DNA from: Candidatus Cloacimonadota bacterium
Lineage (GTDB): Bacteria > Cloacimonadota > Cloacimonadia > Cloacimonadales > TCS61
Length of the DNA stretch: 23,342 nt
Direction of reading: 5' to 3'
Assembly: GCA_030668345.1 (NCBI GenBank)
Contig: DAOUUD010000005.1
Span: forward strand, 1-23,342
The translations under genes were made by a program, and so were the position numbers. Every line of letters starts with the position of its first letter. Position 1 is the first letter of the stretch. The notes beneath the pieces were generated by a model. The model searched no databases and was not told where the DNA came from. It worked only from the letters and a program-made list of their open reading frames with translations. This document shows positions 16,072-23,342 of the stretch, piece by piece.

Positions 16072-16890
16072 TTATTTGGATTCAACAAGGGTTTCTACGA
16101 GTTTTTCCGAACCTCTCTGCATATCCATTACAAGCCCATCGACCATACCCAGGAACATATTGTTGAAAAATTGCATGGGAATAGCAACGGCAAGACCGGC
16201 TGCTGTTGTGATAAGTGCGATCTGGATACCGGTAGCAACAATTGTGGGCTCAACTTCACCTGCAGCAGCAATATCGCGGAAAGCTTTGATCATGCCAACG
16301 ATTGTTCCAAAGAAACCGAACATTGGTGCAAGGTTTATAGTTGTGGAAAGAGGAATAAAACCTTTTTCCAGGAAAGCCATTTCGATAACACCGGCATTTT
16401 CGATAGCCTTTTCAACAGCATCAATACCTTTATCAACTTTTAAAAGACCCAGATGCATAACAGCTGCAACAGGTCCTTTGGTTTCTTCACAAAGTCTGAT
16501 TGCTTCATCATATTTTTTATCTGCAACCAAAGGGATCAACTTATCAAGAAAATCTTTCAGGTTAATTTTAGCATAGTTCAAGGAAATGATTTTCCAGATA
16601 ACTGTAGCCAAACCCCAGATAACAAGAAGAAGAATTGGATACATAACAAATCCACCTTGAATGAATATATCCACAAGACCGCTACCTACGATCTTACGGG
16701 CAAACATTTCCAGATCACCAGACTCGGGTGCTTCATCAAATGGTAACTCTTCTTCAACAACAACTTCTTCAGTAAGAGTCTCTTCAGCTATAGCTTCACC
16801 TGTTGATTCTTCCTGAGCAAAAGCCATAACTGTAAATGTCAAATTAACTAAAGCTATTAATGAGATTATTATCAAAAACCTTTTTCTCAT
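16072..16890 (-). CDS. exbB: ExbB/TolQ/MotA-type proton channel with acidic N-terminal extension
   Basis: 272 residues. A signal-peptide-like segment (1-25, ending VMAFAQ) and a very acidic stretch (27-60, mostly Glu) precede the channel core. Membrane segment 1 is at about 79-102 (FVMYPILLLVIWGLATVIW). The cytosolic loop contains YDEAIRLCEETKGPVAAVMHLGL. The conserved TolQ/ExbB helices follow: INLAPMFGFFGTIVGMIKAF and QIALITTAAGLAVAIPMQFF. ExbB forms the pentameric stator around ExbD and powers TonB with the proton gradient. The long N-terminus, probably periplasmic after export, is absent from short E. coli-type ExbB but is known in some relatives. AGGAGG lies 8 bases before the ATG. The TonB-dependent receptor ends 30 bases upstream in the same direction. 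Confidence 0.93.
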   Translation of the reverse strand: MRKRFLIIISLIALVNLTFTVMAFAQEESTGEAIAEETLTEEVVVEEELPFDEAPESGDLEMFARKIVGSGLVDIFIQGGFVMYPILLLVIWGLATVIWKIISLNYAKINLKDFLDKLIPLVADKKYDEAIRLCEETKGPVAAVMHLGLLKVDKGIDAVEKAIENAGVIEMAFLEKGFIPLSTTINLAPMFGFFGTIVGMIKAFRDIAAAGEVEPTIVATGIQIALITTAAGLAVAIPMQFFNNMFLGMVDGLVMDMQRGSEKLVETLVESK

Positions 16891-16920
16891 TACTATTTCC
16901 TCCTAAAGTATTTTTTTATT

Positions 16921-19869
16921 TTAAAAATCAAACGCCATTCCAAATTTTATAGTTCTTCCCTGGGATATATTGGCAGGATTCTTAGTAGAAAGATCATGAA
17001 TATACTGAGTTTCCAATGCTGTATAATCACTATTGGGTTCACTGATGTCGGCTCCATCATAGTAAGGAGAGCCAGTATATGTATATATATTAATAACATT
17101 AGCTTTATCAAACAGGTTTTGAATGCTCATATAAAATTTGATACTTGTTTTTTCTGAAAAAGCAATTTTTTTGGTTATCCTCAAGTTAGCATTTTCGGTA
17201 TGAGGTTTTGTTTTGCTGTTCGTATCAAACGTAGAACCTGTGATAGTAGTTGCAGTATAGGGTGTACCGCTTGCTATATTGTAATTCACATTAAGAGAAA
17301 AATCATCAGAAATAAAAGCAGGCAAAGCAAAGTCGGTAAATGGCATATAGAATTCTTCACCTTTAGCCACCCTGAAAGTTATGTTAAGACTGAAGTTATG
17401 ACGCATATCCCAGTTGAGAGGAAACTCTCTCAGGTTTGATGGTTCAGCTTCTTCTACAACATCGGAGTGATTGCCATTTGCCCAGGCCAATGAGTAGGCA
17501 GCAGATCCCATAAGAAATCCTGAAAGCCTTTTTTCAAGATTAATATCAATTCCTCTGGCGCTGCCATAATTTTTTGACTGATATTCCAGAAATGAGATAG
17601 TTTGATCTTCAATACCTGTTTCTGGATCTACATAAAATTTTTCTATAGTACTTACGTAATTATAGATGTTTTTGTAATAAGCCTGAATGTCCATTACATA
17701 ATTTTCGCCAAGTTGTTTTTGCAAACCAACTTCATAAGTAACAGTTATCTGAGGTTTAAGGATGGGTGAGCCTACAACAACAGGGTTATTACTGATAATA
17801 GCATCCTGAGGACGGGCAGTGGTGAAAATAAACTGCATTTGTGGAAGCTGGTTCTGATAGTTATAAGCAAAGTGCATAACACTGGTTTCGGAAATTGGAT
17901 GAGACACACCCAAGCGGGGTGAAATCATCATCTGAAATCTATCATCTTTATCGAATTTTTCCCAGTCATATTCTCCGTTATCTTGCAGAATCTTATATTT
18001 TTCTCCCAAGTACCAAAAATCAAAGCGAAGACCAGCGTTAATAATCATTCCTTCCCATTCCATTTTATCTTGCAGGTAATATGCCGCTTGCAAAGGGGAT
18101 GATTCATATCCATCAGTATCTCCTGAAGCAGCTAATGTAGCAGCATAAAGATCTGGTAGATCATAAATATAGACATATCTGGTAGTATCTTCTTCGCTTT
18201 GAATAGAATCTACTGGAGTTCCATAAATTTGAAGATAATCCATATAGCGTACTTGATCTAAAATCCAAGGATTGACTAACCGGTTTTTCTTGATATTATG
18301 TTGAGTAAGCTCAAAACCTGTTTTAAAACCATGTATCTCATTATATTGGTATTCAATATCCGTTCTCAATGTTGCCACACTATTTTCATCATCGCCAAAG
18401 AATCCGGACACTGATCCTGGTCGTACGAAATTAGCATAGCTGGCAATATTCTTTTCCATACCATCAGACATGATTTCCCAAGGAATTTGTCTTTCAGTTC
18501 CAGTAAGATTATTATCATCCATCAAGTAAATTATACCCGTACAATCTCCCATATCATTAGGAACGTATAGTACAAAGTTCTCTGGATCCAAAACAAAGAA
18601 ATCGTCTCTACTAATGCCATTGGGACGATCTTGTTGTTCTTTTGTATAGTAATTCAATTTTAATTTAAAGTTTAATTTTGGATTTATCGTATGATCGTAT
18701 GTAACTGCATATTGCTGCTGTAGTGATTCACCCACATTATAATGGTCAAGTGCATATTTCCAATTGTAACTAAAACTGTTGTATATACTTTTATCACCCC
18801 TTATAGAAAACGTAATATTTTGTTTAGCATTGAAGTTATATTTTAATTTCAGGTTTGTATTGTAAAGATTTACATTCCTGTTACCAAGATCAAATCCAGC
18901 AAAATCATCTCTTTCTGCATATGGATCGGAAGAGTTGAATGTTGGTTGGGTGAGATATTTTAGTTCTGTATTCGGATCATTTACATAATGATCTTTATAG
19001 CGTGTATCGTGCCATTTGGCTGCACTATTAAAGAAAAAGGTAAATTTATCTCTGAGTGAAGAAACAAGGGGACTAAAAACAGGTCCACTAATAGAAAATT
19101 TTACTTCGTCGGAATTAGAGTTATCAATACCATCTCCCAACAAATGGTCGGTAATAAATTCTATTTTTCCAGAATAATCTCTGTCACCAGATTTTGTGAT
19201 GATGTTAACAATTCCAGATTGAGCATTACCATATTCAGCGGTAAAACCACCTGTTTTTACGTCAGTTATCTCAACTGCATCCATATCAACAGTAAGTGCT
19301 GCACCACCGTCAACCGGGTCGGATACAGACATACCGTCAATTGTATAAACTACTTCGTTTGCTCTTCCACCACGAATATGTAACTCTCCGTCAGTTACTA
19401 TAACACCTGCTTGAATGGCAATTACATCTTCCAGGTTATCCATAGCAATATCTTCCATTGCTTCGGAAGTAATAGTACGACCAGAGCTTGTTTTTGTAGC
19501 TTGAACCATCTCTATTCTAGATTCTGTCACATCAAATCCTGGAAGTTCGATTGGTTGTTTAGTAATGGTGATATTCAGCATAGTTGTTAAATCCAGGTTG
19601 ATTACTACATTACCAATCTCATTTCTACGATAACCTCCACGGTAGCAAAATACTTTATATGTTCCTGGTGAAATGTTAATAATCACATAGGTTCCGTTTT
19701 CTTTAGTTTGCCCCCCGATTTCGGTTCCTTCTAAAATCACATTTGCGTATGCAACAGCTATCCCTTGTTCGTCAGTAACCTTCCCAGCAAGTTTACCGGT
19801 GGTACCAGCAGTTAATGAAGTAGATATAATAAAAGTTACTAACAGCAAAAAAATAATTCTTCTTTGCAT
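16921..19869 (-). CDS. TonB-dependent outer-membrane receptor with carboxypeptidase-regulatory-like domain
   Basis: 982 residues from the ATG at 19869. A TTG three bases upstream is too near the GGGGAG site, which is 7 bases from this ATG. A signal peptide (ending SLTAGTTG) is followed by a CarboxypepD_reg-like domain (GKLAGKVTDEQGIAVAYANVIL, split here at 20 residues as GKLAGKVTDEQGIAVAYANV and IL; about 25-105). The plug is at about 120-230 (LEDVIAIQAGVIV, LHIRGGRANEVVYTIDGMSV, GNAQSGIVNIITKSGDR). The rest is a 22-strand-type barrel ending IKFGMAFDF with the terminal Phe of outer-membrane barrels. It imports a substrate using ExbB-ExbD-TonB, which are encoded directly downstream, as the first gene of the operon. 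No SusD partner is present, so a SusC/D glycan system is not supported. The substrate cannot be told from sequence. Confidence 0.9.
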   Translation of the reverse strand: MQRRIIFLLLVTFIISTSLTAGTTGKLAGKVTDEQGIAVAYANVILEGTEIGGQTKENGTYVIINISPGTYKVFCYRGGYRRNEIGNVVINLDLTTMLNITITKQPIELPGFDVTESRIEMVQATKTSSGRTITSEAMEDIAMDNLEDVIAIQAGVIVTDGELHIRGGRANEVVYTIDGMSVSDPVDGGAALTVDMDAVEITDVKTGGFTAEYGNAQSGIVNIITKSGDRDYSGKIEFITDHLLGDGIDNSNSDEVKFSISGPVFSPLVSSLRDKFTFFFNSAAKWHDTRYKDHYVNDPNTELKYLTQPTFNSSDPYAERDDFAGFDLGNRNVNLYNTNLKLKYNFNAKQNITFSIRGDKSIYNSFSYNWKYALDHYNVGESLQQQYAVTYDHTINPKLNFKLKLNYYTKEQQDRPNGISRDDFFVLDPENFVLYVPNDMGDCTGIIYLMDDNNLTGTERQIPWEIMSDGMEKNIASYANFVRPGSVSGFFGDDENSVATLRTDIEYQYNEIHGFKTGFELTQHNIKKNRLVNPWILDQVRYMDYLQIYGTPVDSIQSEEDTTRYVYIYDLPDLYAATLAASGDTDGYESSPLQAAYYLQDKMEWEGMIINAGLRFDFWYLGEKYKILQDNGEYDWEKFDKDDRFQMMISPRLGVSHPISETSVMHFAYNYQNQLPQMQFIFTTARPQDAIISNNPVVVGSPILKPQITVTYEVGLQKQLGENYVMDIQAYYKNIYNYVSTIEKFYVDPETGIEDQTISFLEYQSKNYGSARGIDINLEKRLSGFLMGSAAYSLAWANGNHSDVVEEAEPSNLREFPLNWDMRHNFSLNITFRVAKGEEFYMPFTDFALPAFISDDFSLNVNYNIASGTPYTATTITGSTFDTNSKTKPHTENANLRITKKIAFSEKTSIKFYMSIQNLFDKANVINIYTYTGSPYYDGADISEPNSDYTALETQYIHDLSTKNPANISQGRTIKFGMAFDF

Positions 19870-19930
19870 CAATTTCTCCCCCTATGGTTTATATTTTTGC
19901 ATCGAACAAAAACAATATCGAGAAAATTCA

Positions 19931-19936
19931 TGTCAA
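19931..19936 (-). promoter_or_regulatory. Possible -35 box for the receptor/TonB operon
   Basis: Read on the - strand this is TTGACA, a perfect consensus -35 hexamer, directly preceded by a run of nine A. No good -10 hexamer is seen 16-18 bases downstream (GTTTTT lies at that place), so the site is tentative. Its position, about 60 bases before the receptor start in the 98-base gap after the LipM-like gene, is where the operon promoter should be. Confidence 0.3.
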
Positions 19937-19967
19937 TTTTTTTTTGGTAAAATCTATTTTCTCATTC

Positions 19968-20789
19968 TTAATTTCTTTTATCCCACTCACCTGTCAAGTA
20001 TTTAGTACTTGCCAGAAATTCTGCTTTCTCCTTCTCCCATTTTTCAATACCTTCACTGACAATAAATTCATCAGTTTGCCAGGTCATTTTAAAGCCACTT
20101 ATCAATGCTGAAACAGCATCATCGAAATTCACAGATTCCTTCAATATTTCATTGATAGCGATAGTTTTTTTTGAAAGATACACTGCCAATCTTTTGCGTT
20201 GCTCATTACTCAGGTTCGGTATAACATACGCTAATTTACTTTGATTTTTCTGTAACAGGATCGATCCGTGTTGTAAGAAAGTGTTATCTTTTCGAACCTG
20301 TGCGCTCCCTACTATCTTTTTTTTCTGATAATTTAACTCGAATCTGGAGCTACTGGAGAAACACGGATTTACTGCCTGTCTTTGATGATGGGAAGAAAGT
20401 TCACTCTTTTCAAATTCTACTTCTATCCCCAGGTTTTTTAATCCTTGTGCAAGTGCTTGGCTGATCTCGGAATACGACTCCAGAATATTACCACTTAAGT
20501 TCTCTGAAATTGGGGCTATAACAGAATAGGTTACTTCTTCATCGTGCAGAACAGCTCTACCTCCTGTGGGGCGGCGAACATATCCAAAACCGAAATTTTT
20601 TAATGCCTTTATATCGATCTCTTTAGAGAATTCCTGGTTATAACCAAATGAGACTGCAGGAGAATCCCACCCGTAAAAGCGTATCGTAGGCAATGAACGC
20701 TTCTCCTTCACCCCAATGAAAATGGTTTCATCGATCGCCATATTCATGGCAGGTGTCATATTACCGGTGTTTAAAATCCTCCACTTCAT
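19968..20789 (-). CDS. lipM: LipM-like octanoyltransferase / lipoate-protein ligase family
   Basis: 273 residues, matching LipM length. Family members move an octanoyl group from acyl carrier protein to GcvH or E2 domains, the first step of lipoate synthesis, or attach free lipoate (LplA). The sequence has MNMAIDETI, LPTIRFYGWDSPAVSFGYNQ, RRPTGGRAVLHDEEVTYSV (72-90), NPCFSSSSRFE with Cys143, and KKIVGSAQVRKDNTFLQHGSI with Lys158. A Cys in this place is the acyl-enzyme nucleophile of LipM/LipL and is missing in LplA ligases, so octanoyl transfer is favoured. The ATG has GGAG 10 bases upstream. An upstream ATG is in another frame. The gene stands alone between an AT-rich gap and the receptor operon. 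No lipA is in the window. Confidence 0.85.
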   Translation of the reverse strand: MKWRILNTGNMTPAMNMAIDETIFIGVKEKRSLPTIRFYGWDSPAVSFGYNQEFSKEIDIKALKNFGFGYVRRPTGGRAVLHDEEVTYSVIAPISENLSGNILESYSEISQALAQGLKNLGIEVEFEKSELSSHHQRQAVNPCFSSSSRFELNYQKKKIVGSAQVRKDNTFLQHGSILLQKNQSKLAYVIPNLSNEQRKRLAVYLSKKTIAINEILKESVNFDDAVSALISGFKMTWQTDEFIVSEGIEKWEKEKAEFLASTKYLTGEWDKRN

Positions 20790-20891
20790 CCTTCATGTGC
20801 TCCTTATAAATCTTTTCCGAATCATTTAAAATGCAATTCACATTCCTTTTACAATATTGAATATATAAAATAATCTATTCTATTATTTATT

Positions 20892-20897
20892 ATTATA
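20892..20897 (-). promoter_or_regulatory. Possible -10 box for the LipM-like gene in an AT-rich gap
   Basis: The 256-base gap 20790-21045 is very AT-rich. Read on the - strand, TATAAT occurs here about 100 bases before the LipM-like start, but the base positions 17 further upstream (TAATTG) match a -35 box poorly. TTGTTT lies at a 14-base spacing. It is only a weak candidate. Apart from this and the hairpin at 20983-21025, nothing else is seen in the gap. Confidence 0.25.
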
Positions 20898-20982
20898 TAT
20901 CCATTAATTCCAAACAATTACACCGACATAAAAAAATCTTCAATTTTTCATCCACAATCATTTTAAATTCAAATAAATGCAA

Positions 20983-21025
20983 ATTGCGGAATAAATCCCG
21001 CATTCTGCAGGATTTATTCCGCAAT
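20983..21025 (-). terminator. Long hairpin after the DUF975 gene (terminator or dispersed repeat)
   Basis: Two perfectly complementary arms of 16 bases (20983-20998 and 21010-21025, core TTGCGGAATAAATCC / GGATTTATTCCGCAA) enclose an 11-base loop. The loop can itself form a further 3-bp stem (GCA-TTC-TGC) after a single mismatch. It begins about 20 bases after the stop of the DUF975 gene. On the - strand it is followed by TTTGCATTTATTTG, which is only a broken T run. Terminator function is likely but not textbook, and such perfect arms are also seen in small palindromic repeats. Confidence 0.65.
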
Positions 21026-21045
21026 ATTACCTTAATCGATTTTTT

Positions 21046-21729
21046 TTACTCAGCAACTACGCCACCGATTTTTATAGGTTCTGTTTCATCTGGTTTTTCA
21101 TCATTCTTTTGATCTATTTCTGTACTTATTCCACGTTCTTTTTTCAAGTCTTCATAAAACAGAACCATAGAAGTCATCATATATGGTTGAAGCCAGAGAA
21201 AGCCGATTCCGAACGATAATACGCTCAGGAACATCCAGCCGATGAAGCTCAAATTGAGCATAAATAATTTACTTTTATACCCGTACATCATTTCCTTGCT
21301 TTTACGAAGTGCTTCCGAAATCCCAATATCGGGATTGTCTATAAACAGAAAGAAAGCCATGCTGTAACCGTACGCTGCAATAATACCGGGAATTATAAGT
21401 AGTAAACTCCACAAGAAAACATACAGGTTCATCAGCCAATATAAACCCAGACTTCTTCCAAAAAGTCCCAAATTTGGACCGGAGAAATTGAAAGCCTTGA
21501 AAATAAAATTAAAATCAGTAATATTTTTTCGTACCAGCTTCACAAAGAAAAGTAAAAATCCATACATGAGTGGTCCCATAATGGCAATAAACGCAATCTG
21601 CCCCAAGCCTGGAATAGACGCTACAACTGAAATGATTCCCGCATAAATAAGCACAGCAACGATTGCATTTCCCCAACTACCTGCCAATGTTTCTCTGGCA
21701 GCTTTTCTAATTTCAAAATTCTGTTTCAT
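21046..21729 (-). CDS. DUF975-family integral membrane protein
   Basis: 227 residues. The DUF975 start signature is present (KQNFEIRKAARETLAGSWGN), followed by about five hydrophobic segments (for example AVLIYAGIISVVASIPGLG, LYVFLWSLLLIIPGIIAAYG and LSVLSFGIGFLWLQPYM). SEALRKSKEMMYGYKSKLF, typical of the family, sits between the later segments. The C-terminal ~30 residues are a charged tail (EIDQKNDEKPDETEP). Family function is not known. It starts 16 bases after the kinase stop with GGAG and an A-tract upstream, so it is probably the last gene of that operon, ahead of the hairpin at 20983-21025. Confidence 0.82.
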   Translation of the reverse strand: MKQNFEIRKAARETLAGSWGNAIVAVLIYAGIISVVASIPGLGQIAFIAIMGPLMYGFLLFFVKLVRKNITDFNFIFKAFNFSGPNLGLFGRSLGLYWLMNLYVFLWSLLLIIPGIIAAYGYSMAFFLFIDNPDIGISEALRKSKEMMYGYKSKLFMLNLSFIGWMFLSVLSFGIGFLWLQPYMMTSMVLFYEDLKKERGISTEIDQKNDEKPDETEPIKIGGVVAE

Positions 21730-21744
21730 TAGCTCTCCTTTTTT

Positions 21745-22641
21745 TTATAATTGTATGCTATTAATAACACTCTCTTTTCTTGCTTCGATATCTTTCAAAT
21801 CAATCTCTATTAATTTATTCAAACTGAAAGATTCAATATTGAATGATGCCATAACTGTCCCATATATCATGGCATTTTTTATAGATGTTTTATTGTAATT
21901 TTTCTGAGTTGCCAGATATCCCATGAATCCGCCGGCAAAGCTGTCACCTGCTCCGGTTGGATCGATCACGTTCTTTACAGGATATACCGGTGCAAAAAAA
22001 ATAAAATCTTCAGTCACTGCCATAGAACCATATTCTCCACGCTTTATTACAATAAGTTGCGGGCCTAATTTCCCGGCAGCTTCGGCAGCTCCGAAAATAT
22101 TATGCTCTCCAGTCAGCATTTTTGCTTCATCATCATTTATAAACAGGATATCAATTTTACTGATAACTTCCAGTAATTTTTCTCTTTGGCAATCGATCCA
22201 GAAATTCATCGTATCGCAAGCTGTTATCTTCGTATTATCCATTTGATTAAGAACCCGAAGTTGCAATTCAGGATCTATATTCCCCAGGAAAAGATATTCG
22301 CATTTTCGATAATCAGTTGGTATTATGGGATCAAAATCGGCAAATACATTCAATTGTGTATCCAGTGTTTCTGCCCGGTTCATATCGTTATAAGCCCCTT
22401 TCCAGTAGAATGTTTTACCAGGAACGAATTTTATACCTTTACAGCAAATATCATTTTCCTGTAGCATACATATATAATTTTTGGAAAAATCTTCTCCCAC
22501 CACTCCCACTACATGTGTTTTGCAGAAATGTTTGCTTGCCATAGAGGCATAAATTGCTGAACCGCCCAGAACTTTATCAACTTCACCATATGGTGTTGTC
22601 ACGCTATCTAATGCAATTGATCCTACAATTACAAGACTCAT
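21745..22641 (-). CDS. PfkB-family carbohydrate/nucleoside kinase
   Basis: 298 residues, normal for the ribokinase/PfkB family, which phosphorylates sugars or nucleosides with ATP. It shows the N-terminal VIVGSIALDSV, the Gly-Gly substrate motif VLGGSAIYASM (24-34), FINDDEAKMLTG with the NDDE metal motif (about 169-172), IKRGEYGS, and the active-site DPTGAGDSFAGGF (227-239) with catalytic Asp233. The set is complete, so an active kinase is likely. The substrate cannot be assigned, and no pathway partner is obvious nearby. The start ATG overlaps the stop of the upstream 68-residue protein by one base (TAATG), implying translational coupling. Confidence 0.9.
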   Translation of the reverse strand: MSLVIVGSIALDSVTTPYGEVDKVLGGSAIYASMASKHFCKTHVVGVVGEDFSKNYICMLQENDICCKGIKFVPGKTFYWKGAYNDMNRAETLDTQLNVFADFDPIIPTDYRKCEYLFLGNIDPELQLRVLNQMDNTKITACDTMNFWIDCQREKLLEVISKIDILFINDDEAKMLTGEHNIFGAAEAAGKLGPQLIVIKRGEYGSMAVTEDFIFFAPVYPVKNVIDPTGAGDSFAGGFMGYLATQKNYNKTSIKNAMIYGTVMASFNIESFSLNKLIEIDLKDIEARKESVINSIQL

Positions 22642-22847
22642 TAATATCCTTGTTGAATTTCTACTGAATCCGGTTGAGAAAAAGAATTGGTGTCTTTCAA
22701 TTCCTGAGCTCTTCTACCGAAATGACGAATAATAAAAATAACAAATATCAGAGCCAGGATCCTTATGAAAAAATTTGTCCAGGTATTGCTTCTGTACCTT
22801 CTTCTTTCCTCTCGGCGTCTTTTAAATTCCTCTTTAAGATCACTCAT
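22641..22847 (-). CDS. Small basic single-pass membrane protein
   Basis: 68 residues from the ATG at 22847, which is 7 bases after GGGAG. An ATG at 22853 is only 1 base from that site and is less likely. The first ~20 residues are densely charged, mostly Arg/Lys/Glu (EEFKRRREERRRYR). One membrane segment follows (about 27-44, FFIRILALIFVIFIIRHF), and the tail is short and polar (GRRAQELKDTNSF ... QQGY). By the positive-inside rule the N-terminus should be cytosolic. I recognise no family. Its stop overlaps the kinase start by one base and it begins soon after the aminotransferase, so it is a genuine co-translated gene of unknown function. Confidence 0.7.
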   Translation of the reverse strand: MSDLKEEFKRRREERRRYRSNTWTNFFIRILALIFVIFIIRHFGRRAQELKDTNSFSQPDSVEIQQGY

Positions 22848-22868
22848 TTTCATACTCCCGGGAAATAT

Positions 22869-23342
22869 TTATGAACTATAGGAAACACTTTCTAATAAAC
22901 CTTTTTTAAATCTTTTCAATCCTTCTTTAATTTTTTTCATATCTGTAGCGTAAGAAAATCTTACAAATTCATCCGCTCCAAAAGCAGAACCCGGTACAAT
23001 CGCAATCTTATATGTTTTAAGCAAAAACTCACAAAGTTCAATTGAATTCGTAATGCCTTTTTTGTTGTTTTGCAAATAATAGGAAACATTGGGCATGGCA
23101 TAAAAAGCACCCTGCGGCATGTTGCATTTTATATTCGGAATATTTAGCAATCCGTCCACCAGAAAGTTCCTTCGTTTTTGAAATTCTTCCCGCATGATAG
23201 AGATACTTTCTTCGCATTTGTCTAAAGCAACAACTGCGGCTTTTTGTGTAATCGAATTTACACAGGATGTTGTATGACTTTGTATCCTGCTGGCATACTT
23301 GATTATATCGGTGGGAGCGGCTGCATAACCAAGTCTCAATCC
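22869..23342 (-). CDS. PLP-dependent aspartate-type aminotransferase, C-terminal part (cut by window end)
   Basis: The last 157 residues of a class I aminotransferase. The frame is open to the window edge, and GLRLGYAAAP corresponds to the G-W-R-x-G-Y-A-A region just after the PLP-binding lysine, so the start and the lysine lie outside. Visible landmarks are IQSHTTSCVNSITQKAAVVAL, given here in parts as IQSHTTSCVNSITQKA and AVVAL, then MPQGAFYAMPNV, and VPGSAFGADEFVRFSYATD, in which the Arg binds the substrate carboxylate. These match the Ib subgroup of aspartate aminotransferases, though the exact amino donor is not certain. The usual Trp before Arg is Leu here. It is the upstream member of the operon with the small membrane protein, kinase and DUF975 protein. 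Confidence 0.9.
   Translation of the reverse strand, partial: GLRLGYAAAPTDIIKYASRIQSHTTSCVNSITQKAAVVALDKCEESISIMREEFQKRRNFLVDGLLNIPNIKCNMPQGAFYAMPNVSYYLQNNKKGITNSIELCEFLLKTYKIAIVPGSAFGADEFVRFSYATDMKKIKEGLKRFKKGLLESVSYSS

Noticed and set aside
15806..16576. 256-codon open frame on the + strand opposite exbB/exbD
   Set aside because: It is antisense to two well-identified genes, has no ribosome site, and its composition reflects the opposite strand.
16921..19869. SusC-type glycan receptor
   Set aside because: No SusD-like lipoprotein or glycoside hydrolase is adjacent, and the plug region is that of a general TonB-dependent receptor.
1..23342. CRISPR arrays, tRNA/rRNA genes, transposases, phage genes, toxin-antitoxin pairs
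   Set aside because: None supported: no regularly spaced repeats, no transposase or integrase motifs, no cloverleaf seen, and all long frames are accounted for by other genes.

Overview
The window is AT-rich DNA densely packed with genes. It most resembles a bacterium of the Fibrobacteres-Chlorobi-Bacteroidetes (FCB) side of the tree, and my best guess is Candidatus Cloacimonadota or a close relative. The guess rests on secreted proteins ending in the NYPNPFNPTT-type C-terminal sorting domain, a PorV/UPF0164-family protein, a YYNTFFNA-type TPR lipoprotein, DUF5683 proteins and a LipM-type octanoyltransferase. I see no tRNA, rRNA, CRISPR array, insertion sequence or phage gene, and no gene-free stretch above 300 bases.

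Positions 1-8317 are read on the + strand as a tight series. It holds the end of a secreted protein with a sorting-domain-like C-terminus, three tandem divergent DUF5683-like proteins, a histidine ammonia-lyase-like enzyme whose MIO triad reads Ala-Cys-Gly, a long TPR lipoprotein with a 48-bp in-frame tandem repeat, an EcfT-like membrane protein, and truA. A perfect 9-bp hairpin at 8323-8346 ends this series and the one converging on it.

Positions 8366-19869 are read on the - strand as a probable eight-gene operon: TonB-dependent receptor, ExbB, ExbD, a second ExbD, TonB, a 1004-residue secreted protein with a sorting-domain-like end, a PorV-family outer-membrane protein, and a 695-residue secreted protein with a classic sorting domain. 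An energised import machine is thus read together with the cargo side of a type IX-like secretion system. Acidic DxDxDG repeats of the calcium-binding kind occur in both the PorV-like protein and the 1004-residue protein. This operon is the most interesting part of the window. A testable idea is that this ExbB-ExbD2-TonB motor serves secretion as well as uptake.

Positions 19968-23342, also on the - strand, carry a LipM-like octanoyltransferase as a separate unit. Beyond it lies an operon, in reading order: aspartate-type aminotransferase (cut by the window end), a 68-residue membrane protein translationally coupled to a PfkB-family kinase, and a DUF975 membrane protein. A long hairpin at 20983-21025 follows the last gene.
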